Source: Triticum aestivum (Eukaryota; Streptophyta; Magnoliopsida; Poales; Poaceae). From it: a DNA stretch of 64,000 nt. A program made the position numbers and the translations under genes. Every line of letters begins with the position of its first letter. Within the stretch, counting starts at the first letter, position 1. A model generated the notes under the pieces. It had not been told where the DNA came from, did no database searches, and saw only the letters and a list, made by a program, of their open reading frames with translations. Below are positions 9,064 through 22,000 of this stretch, piece by piece. Where the stretch lies: assembly GCF_018294505.1 (NCBI RefSeq), contig NC_057807.1:170900883-170964882 (forward strand), written 5' to 3'.

Positions 9064-10368
9064 ATGGAAGATCAAGATCTTGTGGGAGAAAAGGATGAAC
9101 GAGGGAAGGCCTTATCTGCAAATGTGGAGAGGAGTGCGGGTAAATTGTCATAGTTTCCTTCCTATGTGTTAGATATAGATCGGACGACCTATATTGCTGG
9201 ATGACAGGCACACCATCATCACCAACTCTGCTTTTTATTGTACCAAGACAAAGCTAACATGCGAAGTCAAATAAACACATAGGGTCTATACATACACAAT
9301 TTATCTTAGGCACTCCAATGGTACGTCCACTACACATTCACACATTTCACATCTTTCTACATCTACAGGAACCTATGAAAGGGTTAACGTAAATTGCCTC
9401 TCTCTCTCCTCCCCTGATTTTCATGGTGGTGGGCCCCTCCCTCCCCCAATCTACAATCAATAGCTCACACGTTTTCACATTACGTTAATTACGTAACTAG
9501 GGATTACGTAGGTGTAGCATTATTCATCGTAAAAAACCCAACTAAGCCAACCTCCCAGCATATCACGCGGGAAATAGACTCGGCCACACCATTTTAGTCG
9601 GGATTACCGGATTACTAGTAGTAGTATCGATGGACCGAGCGAATCAACAAGTTTTTCTGAGGCGGCGAAGCACCTAGTTTAAAATTAAAAAAGGTGGTAC
9701 ACTCACAGCACCCCTGTCGCGGTCGCATTGCACCCTAGACACGTTCGGTCTTGCACACTGCTCACGCAAACAGAATGCGCTTCGGCTTGCCTCTTCACTG
9801 ACACATGGAACTGCACTTGGAGAAACTGACCATGTGCCAAACTCCCTCGCCCACCACGCGAAAATCGTCCCCCCCACCCAAAAATTCCACCCAGATCCTA
9901 GATTCAACACTTATGTAGTTTACAGTCAATATGCTCTGGTTAAGAAGCTTCCTTGCCCTGCTCTGCACTCAATCTGCTTAGCTGAGATGGCATGCTAAGG
10001 CCGATTAGTTGCTAAAATATCCCACCATATATTTATTGTGACGTAGATTGCCATGGTCTAGTAGCCAATTTGTTAGGTGAAATAGCTCTACACCGTTTTA
10101 TACTCGATCTTTGTTGTTGCGATGGCCTTCGATAGTTTGATGGCTGTGTGCTCAGCCTCATTGACTGCTGAAACAGCCTGCCATAATTTAGCACTCAAAT
10201 CTGTTTGCTGAATTAGCTTTACATATATTTCATTACTTAGATCTGCTCGTCCAAATATCTTGCCATAGCTTTAGACATCGACCTAGGTATTTTTTCTAGA
10301 CTTCATAGAAAAGCATATATGTTTTTCCTGTAATATCTAGTAGAAGAACTAATTTGTATGTCTAACAG
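9064..10368. other. No gene seen; mixed repeat DNA, possible CACTA 5' region
   Basis: TACTAGCAAGATGCCCGTGC at about 9037-9056, just left of this stretch, is a repeat end often seen in grass genomes. 9300-9540 has the look of a small MITE but no clean inverted repeat was found. The right part (about 9900-10368) is AT-rich and directly precedes the transposase start, so it is probably its leader. No CACTACAAAA terminus could be found here, so the left end of the CACTA element is missing or diverged. Confidence 0.4.
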
Positions 10369-13300
10369 ATGGATAGGACTTGGATAAGTTCTGCTTGAAG
10401 ATTCTCCGCTGCATATATCGAGGGGATTGAAAACTTCATGAACTTTATCAGAGCTGAGTACAGTTGTCCGAAATCAGATGTGCTCTGCCCGTGCAGCAGT
10501 TGTATGAATTCAGTTACGAGACCCCAGTCAACTGTGCAAAATCATCTACACTTGTATGGGATGTCGGTCACATATACTAGGTGGGTTCATCATGGTGAAG
10601 CTATGAACGCCAATGTTATTGGCTACATGGAAGCAGCAGATCACCATCTTGATCTGCCTGATGCTCAGGTGGAAGAGGATGAGGAGGTGGTGGTGGTGGA
10701 GCCAGTGAGTTTTACCAACATTGAAACAATGCTACGAAATGCTCATGCATTCTGTGAACTTTCACCTGCAGAAGAAAAACGGTAGGCCTGCATGTTGGAA
10801 CAATGCAACGTGGCCGTCACCCCGGGAAATAAGCTGTCAGTATTCTCAGCTATGGTCACCTTTCTTCAGGTGAAGACAGCTGAGCGGATGACCAACAAAT
10901 CATTCGATGCGATGTTGGCTGCTTTCCGCAAATCTTTCACAGATGCGTCTGAGCTGCCACACACCTACAGTAAAATGAAGAATTTCCTTCGTGTAGTTGG
11001 AATTGGATATGATATGATCCATGTTTGTAAGAATAATTGTGTTCTGTTCCGGTAGGATTATGCCAACTTAAGTGAATGCCCAAAATGCAAATCATCAAGA
11101 TGGAAAGATGGCGATGCTATGAAGAGGATTCCTCATAATGTTCTGAGACATTTTCCAATTATACCAAGATTGCAAAGGTTGTTTCATGATGCTGAAACAA
11201 GAGAGGATGTACTGTGGCATTCTAGGAACCAGGAGTACAGAGATTAGAATGTAATGAGCCATCCATCTCATGGTATTGAGTGGAAAAGCTTCAGTCGTAA
11301 AAAGAAAAAGTTTGCTGCTGACCCAAGAAACATTAGACTTGGCTTAGCTTCAGATGGATTTAACCCATTTGGCCACCAGAGCGCCACATATAGCATGTGA
11401 CCAGTGCTTGTTATCCCTTACAACATGCCTCCAAATGTCTGCACCAAAGAATCAAACTACATGGTGGCCTTCCTCATCCCAGGTCCAAAAAGTCCTAGAA
11501 AGGATTTTGATTTGTTCATGGAGCCTCTTGTGGAGGACCTTCAACAGCTATGGATGGGTGTTCTCACTCGAGACCTATATAGCAGCCCACTAGCTAATTT
11601 CTTTCTGCGTCCTGTTATAATTTGGTGCATCCATGATTATTCAGCTTTGGGCACTATGTCAGGGCGAACGACACATGGTTACAATGCATGTGTTTGCTGT
11701 GACAGGAATCCGCTGTCATACGCAATACTTAGCAAGATCTGTTACATTGGACACTGTCGTTTCCTTGCCAAGGACAAGCCGCATCATAGAAAATATCGAA
11801 TACATGTGTTCAATGCAAAGCATCAAAACCATGATGCGCCAAAGAGGCTCACCGCCCATGAGTTGCAAGTGGAATTAGAGAAGGTCAGGCATATTACACC
11901 AGGAAACCATCCAGGTAATGGTAGCGGGAAAAGGAAGCGTGGTAGGGCAGAAGAGAGATTATTGTTTACCCACAGGTCCACTTTGTGGGACTTGGAGTAT
12001 TGGAAAGACTTGCATCTGCGGCATAACCTTGATGTGATGCACATCGAGAAAAATATATGTGACAAAATTATTGGCACGCTTCTTAATATTGAAGGCAAGA
12101 CGAAAGATACCTTAAAATCTAGGATTGATTTGACACACCTGGGTATCAAACAGGATTTGCAGGTGCAAGATGAAGGTAAACCACAGGATATGGCACCAAC
12201 TGTGTATGTCTTGGTCAAGGTAAAAAGAAAAGAATTCTGCGAGGTCCTGTCACGTGTGAGATTCCCACATGGATTTGCTTCCAACCCCGAAAGGAGAGTC
12301 AGTGCAGATGGAAACAAGGTACAAGGGTTGAAAACTCATGACTGCCATGTCCTACTTCAAAGGGTTTTACCTATTATCCTTAGAGGATTGGGCCGCCCTG
12401 ACTTATACAGAGCAGTTGCAGAGTTGGGACAATTCTTTAGGGAATTCTGCAGTAGAAATATCAGGATAGATTCTTTGGAGCATCTTAGAGACAATATACC
12501 AACTATCCAATGCGGCCTTGAGAAGATATATCCTCCATCCTTCTTTGATGTGATGGTGCATTTGGCTGTTCATCTACCTGATTAGGCACTACTTAGAGGT
12601 CCACTGTACAGTATGGCTGGATGTAACCTATTGAAAGGCGGCTAGGCACTTTCAAGGGCTATGTTAGGAACAGAGCTAGACCTGAGGGTTCCATTGCTGA
12701 GGCCTACATTGCTACAGAAGCGTTGATATTCTTCTCAAAATACATTGAAACAGCTGATCAGCTTAGCAAAGAGGTGGGTGAAGACAATCCCGGGCTCAAT
12801 ATGTTCGATTATTCTGTTCGAGTTATAGGGAAGAGTCGACAAGAGGACAAACCTAAAGATTTGGACAAAACGGTTTGGTATGTGTTGAATAACTGTCCTG
12901 AGATACTACTTTATCTCAAGTAAGTGCTATGTACTGCAGCGTATACATCGTAATCTACTAAACTTGCAGCACATTCTTATATATTTAGATGTTTGACGCA
13001 ATCACTATGTTGTGCAGCATCTGCAAAAAGGAGTTACTGCCGCAAAATCCAAGAAACATTGACAAAATGGTTATGGAAGGCTTTTTGAAATGGTTCAAGA
13101 CCCATGTAAGCTTTTGAATTGCAATATCAGTTTTTTAGTATATTGAGCACATAAGATGATCAGCTTGTCTATTTTCTAACCATAGCTTAAGGAGATGTGG
13201 GAGGATGGGTAGGCACTTGATGATGCCCTTTACTCACTATCAATGGGTCCTGATACTCGGGTAAGACATTATGAATCTTGCGTTGTTGGAGATGTGGGAT

Positions 13301-13889
13301 ACAACACCCTTGCACGAGACGAAGGCAGGAAGACACAAAACAGTGCCATCATGAGTAGGGATACGTTTGACAAAGAGACAACTGAAATGTATGCTAACAT
13401 AACAACATTGTTCAGTTGCATTATATCTCCAGTTTCGAGGATCATCGGTGTGTGGTTCTGTTGTGCTGTCGTTGGTATAACCTGTTTTCCAGGATCGCAA
13501 AACCCAGTGCTGATGATTATTTCAAATCCATCAATGTCAAGGCGGCGTACCAGACCAAGGAGCCTTTTATTTTGGCAAACCAAGCAACACAGATATTTTT
13601 CTTGGAAGACACATTTGCACGTAGCGATGACTGGAGAGTATTGCAAAGGTTTGAGCAGAGGAATTCGTTTAATGAAGTTGCACAACAAGATGATGCTTAC
13701 ACTGCTCCTGATGTACAAGATAACACAGATGTTCCTAATATCTTTGAGAACCATCACGTCAATGACGCTGGCGAAAAGATTGCCTGTCGTGCTTTGGACA
13801 TACAAGAGTTGATCAAGAAGAAGCCAACGTTCGTGGAAGTTGAGGACGAAGAAGAAGGTGACAACGTGGGGAATTACAATTCAGACTGA
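10369..13889 (+). pseudogene. CACTA TNP2-like transposase, broken by stops and frameshifts
   Basis: The start ATG at 10369 gives MDRTWI, typical for this family. Domains in order: transposase-associated N-terminal zinc-like domain (LCPCSSC, then TRWVHHGE, about 10470-10610); Transposase_21 core, recognisable from PRLQRLF, DGFNPFG and VLVIPYNMPP through NLDVMHIEKN (about 11150-12150); DUF4218 (SHDCHV-like KTHDCHVLLQ, FDVMVHLAVH, 12330-12920); and after short intron-like gaps DUF4216 (RCVVLLCCRWY and following, 13430-13640), ending at 13889. At least four in-frame stops precede the longest open part (11404-12585), including TGA near 10397 and TAG at 10783 and 11053. A frameshift follows 12585 (VHLPD). 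The enzyme would cut the element ends; this copy cannot. Confidence 0.9.
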
Positions 13890-14461
13890 TACACATGGCG
13901 AAGATGTTGACGCTGCTGCTGCGGATGATGATTACATTGCATTTGTCGTATTGGCCTGTCAGAAGATGTTTTTTATCTAATATGTGAAATTGTGTTTGCT
14001 ATGACAAGTGAAACCTGATGAACATGTTGTTTAGTATTTTGCTATGAGAATATCACTTGTTATGTATGCTGATTTGTGTTTGGTGACTGTATGACGACTA
14101 AAACATGATGACATTGTTGTTTAGTTGTACTCATATTTGGCTGTGAAACTTGGATTTGATGACATAGTTTGTTGTTGGACTGCAATTTTCTCGACGTCTT
14201 CGAATAAGAACAAAGCTGACCTGACAGTGCCTCTGCTAATTTATTTATTTATTACCAAAAGGGCCTCTGTTAATTATTTACTTATGAGCAAAAGGGGATA
14301 CCCCCTGATTTCCGCAAAGTGCTCATGTCATAGCCAAAAGGGCCTCTGCTAATTACCAAAAGGGCCTCTGCTAATTATTTACATAGAAATGATTAGATGT
14401 TCATAACACTAAGCCTAGCCTGCTACATAGGTTTCATTCATTACTAGTTTAAGAAAAGTGC
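13890..14461. other. AT-rich CACTA spacer with short direct repeats
   Basis: Non-coding sequence after the transposase. AAAAGGGCCTCTGCTAATTA-like units occur about four times between 14225 and 14385. AGTGCTCATGTCATAGCCA is present at 14318-14336 and again at 14457-14475, where it overlaps the end of the minus-strand second ORF. The duplication suggests local slippage or a duplicated ORF end. Confidence 0.6.
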
Positions 14462-14640
14462 TCATGTCATAGCCACTGAATACATCACGAGTGCTACATA
14501 CAGTGCAAATAAAGAGACAATCACCCTACAGAGCACATCGTTTTTTCCCATTATCTTCACAAGCTCTTTCATCTCCGCATTGCGGTCAAGGCCGTTCAGC
14601 AGCTATTGGTTGGCCATGATCATAGGAACTGCATCTTTAA
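14462..14640 (-). pseudogene. CACTA second ORF, C-terminal remnant (antisense to transposase)
   Basis: Reading the minus strand, about 60 codons end at TGA (14462-14464). The text includes DRNAEMKELVKIMGKND followed by a hydrophobic end, LFALYVALVMYSVAMT. One in-frame TAG sits near 14602 where glutamine would fit (MIMANQ then stop). The charged amphipathic stretch followed by a hydrophobic tail looks like the conserved C-terminus of a protein rather than noise. CACTA elements commonly carry a second gene next to the transposase, and convergent arrangement at the 3' end fits. The upstream part (to about 15300) is too decayed to model. Confidence 0.5.
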
Positions 14641-15390
14641 CCTTCTGCTCTGCATCTTCCTCTTCTGTCATTCCTTCATTTACATGTCCAACACCCCAAC
14701 CTGCTGGTATTGGGATTCCTCGGCTAACCAAATAATTAGATTATTCCCCCACACCAGCAACTTCTCAGAAATACAAATCACACGAATCTTCCCTTTTCTG
14801 CACGAATCAAATTGGAAGATCACCAACCAAACTATTAAAAAAATTAGCAACTGAAAGCAGCAGAACAACACTTAAACATATTATTACCCCATGATTCAGG
14901 CATTTGTAGAAGACTCGGCAAGGGTTGAGGATTGTGGTTGAGACGCGACGGATGACTCTGTGTGATTTGTAGCAGTGGCACCACACCAAAGACAGCGGGT
15001 TGCGATGAGCAACCGACTGTGGTGTGTTTGCCGACGGGGGGTGTGATGAGACCCACAGGCGATGGTACGGGGTGGCGACTTGGCACATACCTGGTTGTTA
15101 CCTGCTAAAGAGCAGGTGGACGAGCAGCCAGCGAACATGGTTACTGCGGCCAGAGCTTCTGATGCAAGGCAGAGTAAGTAGAGAAGAGGAGAAGCGAATG
15201 TTGGATATGTCAGTTTCATTACTTGCAGAGTAGCATAGCACCATATATAGTCATAGTCTAGGTTTGGATTCGAACCAGCTACAGGAGCACGTCTCTTTAC
15301 CGGTACACTAGCTTGTTCTGTACGCCTTCTCAAGTCTTTGATTTTCTTTCCCTTTTTTTGCGAGGAAGGAAGGAGGACAAAATTAAGAGT

Positions 15391-15466
15391 TCCTGGGACT
15401 CGAACACAAGACCTCTTGGTTGAAAACCAAGGGTGCTAGTCACTTATGTGGCAAACGTTCCCTGGG
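15391..15466 (-). ncRNA. tRNA-like relic, anticodon-loop like Glu (TTC)
   Basis: The minus strand contains CTTGG-TTTTCAA-CCAAG, a perfect 5-bp stem with a 7-base loop whose central triplet is TTC, then TGTTCGAGTCC, one mismatch from the pol III B box. The D arm and A box are not recognisable and no acceptor stem pairs. It may be a tRNA-derived SINE fragment or chance. Confidence 0.25.
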
Positions 15467-15599
15467 AGGAGGACGGCAGACGAACGCATTTTCCTCGCAG
15501 TTTTAGTTGCGACACAAGATCAAACGGTCGCAGTTTCGGGAATGTTATCAGGCGAACGAGCCCATTTTTTTCTTTTCTCCCTATATATAAAAAAGTATG

Positions 15600-16010
15600 C
15601 TACTTGTTGTCGGCTTAGTCAACAAACGATTGTGCCAACCTTGACTGTTAGATTGACATTCAACGTCTGTCGTGTTTCCTCAGTCTCTTCTTCCTCGAGC
15701 CGCCAAAGTCAAACCAGCGCCGGTGGGACCGCCTGCTCCCGCCTCCCACAGCTGGCTATGCTGCCGCACACGCATCATGGCCACATTGCACCCTAAAACT
15801 CTGCGCATCTTCCCCGGCTACTGTTCATTCCCGTCCGAGGCCTCACCATCGTCCTCCGCCTTGGTTCGCTCGCTGCAGCGCTGCCCTCCGATGTTGTCAA
15901 CATGGTCGACAACCGAGAGGAATAAGGAGATGACTATACATGGTGAGGATGACAGTAGGGACCCAGCAGCACGCGCAATAATTTTGTTTTTTCAGGACGG
16001 AGAAGGGTAT
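15600..16010. repeat. CACTA subterminal repeat block, unit 1
   Basis: Contains the module AACAAACGATT...CCGCCAAAG...CCGCCTGCTCCCGCCTCCC followed by GGCTATGCTGCCGCAC. The same module recurs at 20560-20760 and 21295-21440 on the far side of the solo LTR. The block is interrupted at 16015 by that LTR. Confidence 0.65.
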
Positions 16011-16015
16011 CAACT

Positions 16016-19000
16016 TGTCAGGACCCCGACTCAATGCCACATTGATCTAGCATGTAACACCTCATATCACTTTGCGGCCTCACGCACGGTATTCCCACGG
16101 GTGTCGCCTTACCTTTGCCCGGAACCGTTTGCGCCTTTTGGCACACATATATGATAGTGTCGCCAGCATCCATATGATAAGGAGCCCAGGCTGACATGGC
16201 TAGTCGTAAACCCAAAGTGGCACAAACATACAGGGACAGGCATCCATGACCCAGCATCGAACGTGTCGGTCATCAGCGAGTGGATCTAGGCTGTAGCACT
16301 GGGCTAGCAGGACTCCGGTGAACCGGGCTGTAGCGGGCTAACAGGACTCCGGTATTCATCGCGTGACATTTCCCCAAAGGGACAGACACAGCAACAAAGA
16401 AGGACACATGCCGGCTAGCCTAAGTGTTCCGGAGCAGTAGCAACCTACCATGGCTCAGTGGAAGCACTAGGAGACATTTCCTGGTAAGAGAGGCTACTAA
16501 GGATAAACAACTAGATAGTCAGATCCCACACATACCAAGCATTTCAAAAACATACACACAATATGCTCGATATGTGCAAATACAACATGGCATCACAACA
16601 TGACTCTACAACTCAAGTATTTATTCAATAGGCTCCGTGGAGCGAGATATTACAAACATGGGTCTCATGACCCAACATTCAGAGCACACAACTCAAAGCA
16701 CAAGAGGAAGCTTAACATGTCTGAGTACAGACAACTATAAATGAAAAAGGCTGAGAAGCCTGACTATCTACTAGATCCTGCCGAGGGCACAAGATCGTAG
16801 CTGAGGTAACAAGCTAAACACCGAAGTCCAAGCGGAACTACTAGCGAGACTGAAGTCTCTCTGCAAAAACATCAAATAGGCAAATGTGAGTACAAATGTA
16901 CCCAGCAAGACTTACATCAGAACTAACTACATATGCATCATTATCAACAAAGGGGATGGTGGGGTTTAACTGCAGCAAGCCAGCTTTGACTCGGTGGCTA
17001 TCCTAAACTACGACTGCAACTAACTCTTTGAGGTGGCGCACACGAGTCCACATATTCACCATATCAATACACCACTATGGATCCACTCCCGTCTCCCTAC
17101 GAGGACGCCATCCATAGCACTCACGCTTATCTTGCGCATTTTAGAGTATCCACTTTCACTTGTCTATGAACTGTACAGGCAACCCAGAAGTCCTTTACCG
17201 CGGACACGGCTATTCGAATAGATGATGTTAACCCTGCAGGGGTGTACTTCTTCACACACGCTCTCGCCACTTACCACCATGTACACATCGTGTATCTCGG
17301 CAACCTTCAAGCGGAAGCCTGGCGATGGAGTCGACCACGACCTGACTAACCACACAAGTCTCTATTCCAGGTTTATCGCCTATTCGGGTTCCATCCGCAA
17401 GGAGATCCGGCCGAGGTGTCGCTCACGGCCCCAAATGATGTGAGCAGGGTTCCCAAGCCCACCATCCGGGTGCCACTTGGTACACCGTGCCACTGTGCCT
17501 AGTCTGTCCCAAGCCCACCTGTACCGGGTGCCACTTGGTAGACTACTAACACTACCTACAAACACCAGAAACTAGTTGCAACTCCTGGACACAGATCAGG
17601 TTGATTAATAAGCCGAGAGAGCTTGGAGCGCCCGGAGCCCAATGTGTGGTAGTAACTGTTCATGCATCACAAACACAGAACTCAGTTCCTGAGGACGGCT
17701 GCAATGAGACAACCCACCATGTACTCCTACATGGCCTCTCACCGCTACCTTTACCAAATCATGTTCACACACTTAGCTCACACACAGTAGGACATGTTCA
17801 GACACCTCTGATTCATCCCCGATGAATCAGACCTGACTCAACTCTAAGCAGTAGCAGGCATGACAAACAAGCATGAATGAGTAGGCACATCAGGGCTCAA
17901 ACAACTCCTACTCATGCTAGTGGGTTTCATCTATTTACTGTGGCAATGCCAGGTCATGCAGAGGAAAAGGGGTTCAACTACTGCAACAAGTAACAAATGA
18001 ATCGTTGTTGTCCTAATGCAGCAAAAGAGAGCAGGAGCAAGAGAGTGGGATTGTATCGGAATGAACAAGGGGGTTTTGCTTGCCTGGCACTTCTGAAGAT
18101 AGTATAGTTCTTCATTGGTGTCACTGATCACATTGTTGAAATGTGTCTATCGAGAGGGGGCAATTACCGGCAACTGAGAAAGAAACACAATCAATGCAAT
18201 GCACAATATTATGCATGATCATGACATGTTAATATGCTGTGATTTGGGCTAATGCAACTAGCAACAGGTTAAATGAAGCTGGTTTGAATCCAAGATCCAA
18301 ATTCAAACTTCATATGTGAAGCTTTAAATGCCATTTATATGATTTCGCCTAAACAGCAGCCATAAGTTGTTCTAACATGCATGAAAACAGTAAAGATGGA
18401 TAGATTGTATTTTTTCTGATCATTTTTCATATATAACTTATTTCATTTGGAGTTACGGTTGAATTTCTATGATTTTTAGAAGTTTTGAATATTTTCTGAA
18501 ATTAAATACCTCAAATAGATTTATTTAAAATCCAGAAAAGCATTACTGCGTCAGCCAGACGTTAGAACGACGTCATCAGGTCAACAATGTCAGCCCAGGT
18601 CAAACGTGACACCGGGACCCACTGGTCAGTGACTAGGCTAATTAACAGAGACTATTAGTGCTAATTAAATCCTAACTGAAAGTGTCAGTGGGGCATGGGC
18701 CCACATGTCAGTGGCAGTGAGGTGGTAATTAGGTGGGGGGGTTAATCCTAACGACAGACACGTCGGCAGTCGCCGGAGTTTCGCCGGTGGCGAGCAAAAC
18801 AACGGCGGCGCGGCTCGAGATTGCGCTACGGGCGACAGTTTCGAGCGTGGTTTGTGGCTATGGATTGCTGGCGCACGCGCGCATCCAGTGGTGGCCTCGG
18901 GAGGCAGCGAGGTGGACTTTAGCGGTGGTGGCGTTAAGCTAGGCGGCGGCCGGAGCTACGGGCGCGATCGGGTGCGGGGCTGCAGTGCACGGGCGGGCAA

Positions 19001-20104
19001 AAGGAGTGGCTAGGCGGCCTCCTGGAGGCGCTAGGAGCATTTCGATGCCCCTGAAGCGAGGAGGAGAGGCTCGGGAGTGCGGGCTCGCGGGCTACGGCTA
19101 GAGGGCGGGAGCAAGCAGGGGGGCAGAGGGGAAACGCTCAGTAGCTTACCGCGGTTCTAATGAGACAGGCGTCGATCTCGGGGAGGCAGGGACGACGGTG
19201 GATCGACGGCGACGAAGTCCGATGGCCGAGGAGGAAGAAGGCGAGGTTGCGGATGACTATGGCCTTCTCCGGTCGTGTGCGTCAGCGTGGGGATGGAGAG
19301 GAGTCCTGTGGTTCTTGTGTAAGCATCGACGAGGCGAGTGGTGGCCGGTGGCCGCGGTGGACGGCGTCGGTGGTGGCGAGCCCCGCTCGGTGGTGAGAGA
19401 GAGGGATCCAGGGAAGGGGATGAGGGCGATGGAGAAAGCAAGATGGGGGTCCAGGGTGTCGTGGCGTCGTCTAGGCGCGTCGGGGCAGCGGCAGGAAGCA
19501 GGAGGTGGCGGGGCGCGTGATCGCGCGCGGTGGCCACGCGCCTCTCATCCTCCTGGCAGGAGGTTGAGGGTGACTGGCACGACGCTGTGGGCTGGGCCGC
19601 ACAGTAGCAGGCCGGCCAGGCTGGACAGGTAAGCGACAGGTAGGTCTTCTGCTCTTTTTTATTTTTCTTCTGTTTTATTTTATTTAATTGCCACTGAATT
19701 CAAATTCAACCAATTTGAAAACAGTGCCAAAACTCCCCTGGATATTTTTAAGAAATTAATGGACTTCTCCACATATAAATATAATATCTCAAGGCATTTG
19801 AAAATATATTCATTATATATTATGAATATAATTCCAAATTCAAATAGAATATGATTTAAATTCAATGTCCCAAAATATTCCAAAAAAATGTTCCAGAATT
19901 TTGGTTTGATATATATCTCTTGCCAAAATTACCAAAATGATTTTTAGGGCATTTTGGAAACACTGAATGCAATTTAAAGGGTTCTTGCCCTTCGTTTAAA
20001 AGTTTTGAGGCTTTCTAATTTCCTCAGTTCAAGTTTCGGAAATTTAAATATGATGCCTGGATGAAGATGCAACTATTTACAAACAATATTCTAGGGCTGT
20101 GACA
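16016..20104 (-). mobile_element. Solo LTR (family of element A), minus, TSD CAACT
   Basis: Starts TGTCAGGACCCC and ends GGGCTGTGACA, with the perfect 5-bp duplication CAACT at 16011-16015 and 20105-20109. The 4089-bp segment is homologous along most of its length to the LTRs of element A (31708-35874 and 42144-46321) and to 36529-40654, in reverse complement to A. There is no internal region, so it is a solo LTR. A GC-rich island at about 18730-19640 gives long chance frames on both strands. AT-rich flanks at 18250-18540 and 19650-20100 match the other copies. Confidence 0.95.
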
Positions 20105-20559
20105 CAACTGGGTTGTGCGGGACTGTCACCCGTCTAGCCTAGGCTTTTATTTCATATGTTTAGCACATGACCAGCCCAGTTTGTTTTTTCCTTTCTGAAA
20201 ATGGCTAGCCAGCTATTTTTTTTTGCAGAATAACTAACGTAGGCCTACTTGCTTTTCTACGCCCTGCTGGGCCGGAAATCTTTCAAGACAAGGAGGGATG
20301 CATTTTGCCCAGAAAATGGGCTATAAGTAATAATAAAGGGGCTGTAAAATGAAAAAATATAGCAAACAGGCGATTAGTTCCAAAATACTTTTTTCTTTCG
20401 GATTTTGATATTTTAAATTTCATTGTTTTTGTGTGGGTAAATTTTCATTGAATTTAAATTAAGGTATATTTAGTTTTAAAATTAATTTGAATCTGGCTAG
20501 AAATTTCGGGCTGTATGCTGTTTGGGACAGATTTGGAGGCTGACTTTTTGGTCTACTAG

Positions 20560-22000
20560 GTTGATGTGTACAAAAGGCTTTGTCCACTTAGTCCACAAAC
20601 GATTCTAGTAGCTGTGAACATTAGATGTTAATCCAACGGCCGTGCTGCTTCTTCAATATCTGATCTTCTTGCTCTTGCCGCCCAAACCAGTGCTGGTGGG
20701 ACTACCTGCTCCCGCCTCCCGTGGTCGACTGTGCTGCCGCACAGGCCGCACCGCCCCATCCTACTTCATTGCTGGCCAGGCCATTCCTCTACTCACCCAC
20801 ACCTCCTATTATTTTCTGGCAATGGCAGCTGGACCAGTAAACCCTCGTACTCCCCACCGCATGGGCAACCATTGCTGAGTCTTCCCCGGCTCCGTGTCGT
20901 TCCCTTCCTAGGCCTCGCCGTCGTCCACCTCCATGGTGCTCTCGGCGCGGCCTGGTCAACATGGTCAACGAACGACATCCATCAGACGTGGACTGTACGT
21001 CGAGAGGCTGACAGCGCGGTCCATGGCCACACACAAGGAAATGCCTGATTATTACGCGCAAAATAATGATGACATCTGGGACCCACTGGAAGGGCCTCTG
21101 TATTTTGTGAAAAAAGCGTGCCCCCCGCTGACAGGTCGGACCCACCAGCTATCTTCACACGCAAGGAAGTGCCTCCTTATTACATGCAAAAAAATGAATA
21201 CTCCCCCTACCAGCTGGAACCTAGCATAGTGGGAGGCTAACTTGTGGGCCTACCAAGTCGACGGGCATGGAGGGCTTTTCAACTAAGTCAATATGAACAA
21301 TTCTAGCTCCAGTTAACGTACAATTTTCATCCAACAGTCGTAGTGCTTATTCAACCTCTGGTCTTGTTGCTCCAGCCGCCCAAACCAGCGCCGGTCGTGT
21401 CGCGTGCTCCTGCCTCCCGTGGCCGGCTGTGATGCCGCGGAGGCCTCACCGCCCCCTACTACTCCCACCGCTGGCCAGGCCATCCCTCTACTCACCCACA
21501 CCCCCTGTTATTTTGTGGCGACGGTAGCCTCATACCGTAGCTGAACCAGTGAACCCTCATACTCCTCTACGCATGGGCATCCACTGCCGCGTCTTCCCCA
21601 GCTCCGCGTCGTCCCCTTCCTAGGCCTCACTGTCATCCACCGCCCTGGTGCTCTCGGTGCGGTGTGGTCAACGTGCTCAAGGAACAACTTCGATTGGAAG
21701 AGTACTGTACGTTGATAGGCTGACAACTGGGTCCACGGTAGCCGCAAGCAAGTGGCTCCTTAATACACGCAAAATAATTATTCCTCCACCAGACAGCATG
21801 GACCCACCAGATAGGCAACCGTATTTCGCGAAAAAACATTTCCCCCTGACTACTAGGACCCACCAGCTACATCTTGGCACGCAAGGAAGTGCGTCCGGGC
21901 AAAAAAACATTTTGCCCCCTGACTGTTGGAACCCACCAGCTACATCTTCGCACGCAAGGAAGTGCCTAACAGTCGGGACCCACCTGGTCGGACCGTACGT
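20560..22000. repeat. CACTA subterminal repeats, units 2 and 3
   Basis: Two long copies (20560-21240 and 21290-22000) of the module also seen at 15600. Each runs from a CAAACGATT/GAACAATTCTAG start through GCCGCCCAAACCAG to a series of GACCCACCAGCTA...CACGCAAGGAAGTGC units of about 65 bp. In unit 3 the 65-bp unit is repeated at least twice in direct tandem (21840-21970). Subterminal repeats are where CACTA transposase accessory proteins bind in En/Spm; that role is inferred here. Confidence 0.7.

Noticed and set aside
19157..19632. Frames of 126 and 144 codons on opposite strands
   Set aside because: They are in the GC-rich island of a solo LTR. The phase is not kept in the other LTR copies, and composition explains the openness.
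16016..20104. A full-length retrotransposon rather than a solo LTR
   Set aside because: Both ends are LTR ends with one target duplication, and the whole length aligns to single LTRs of element A. There is no internal region.
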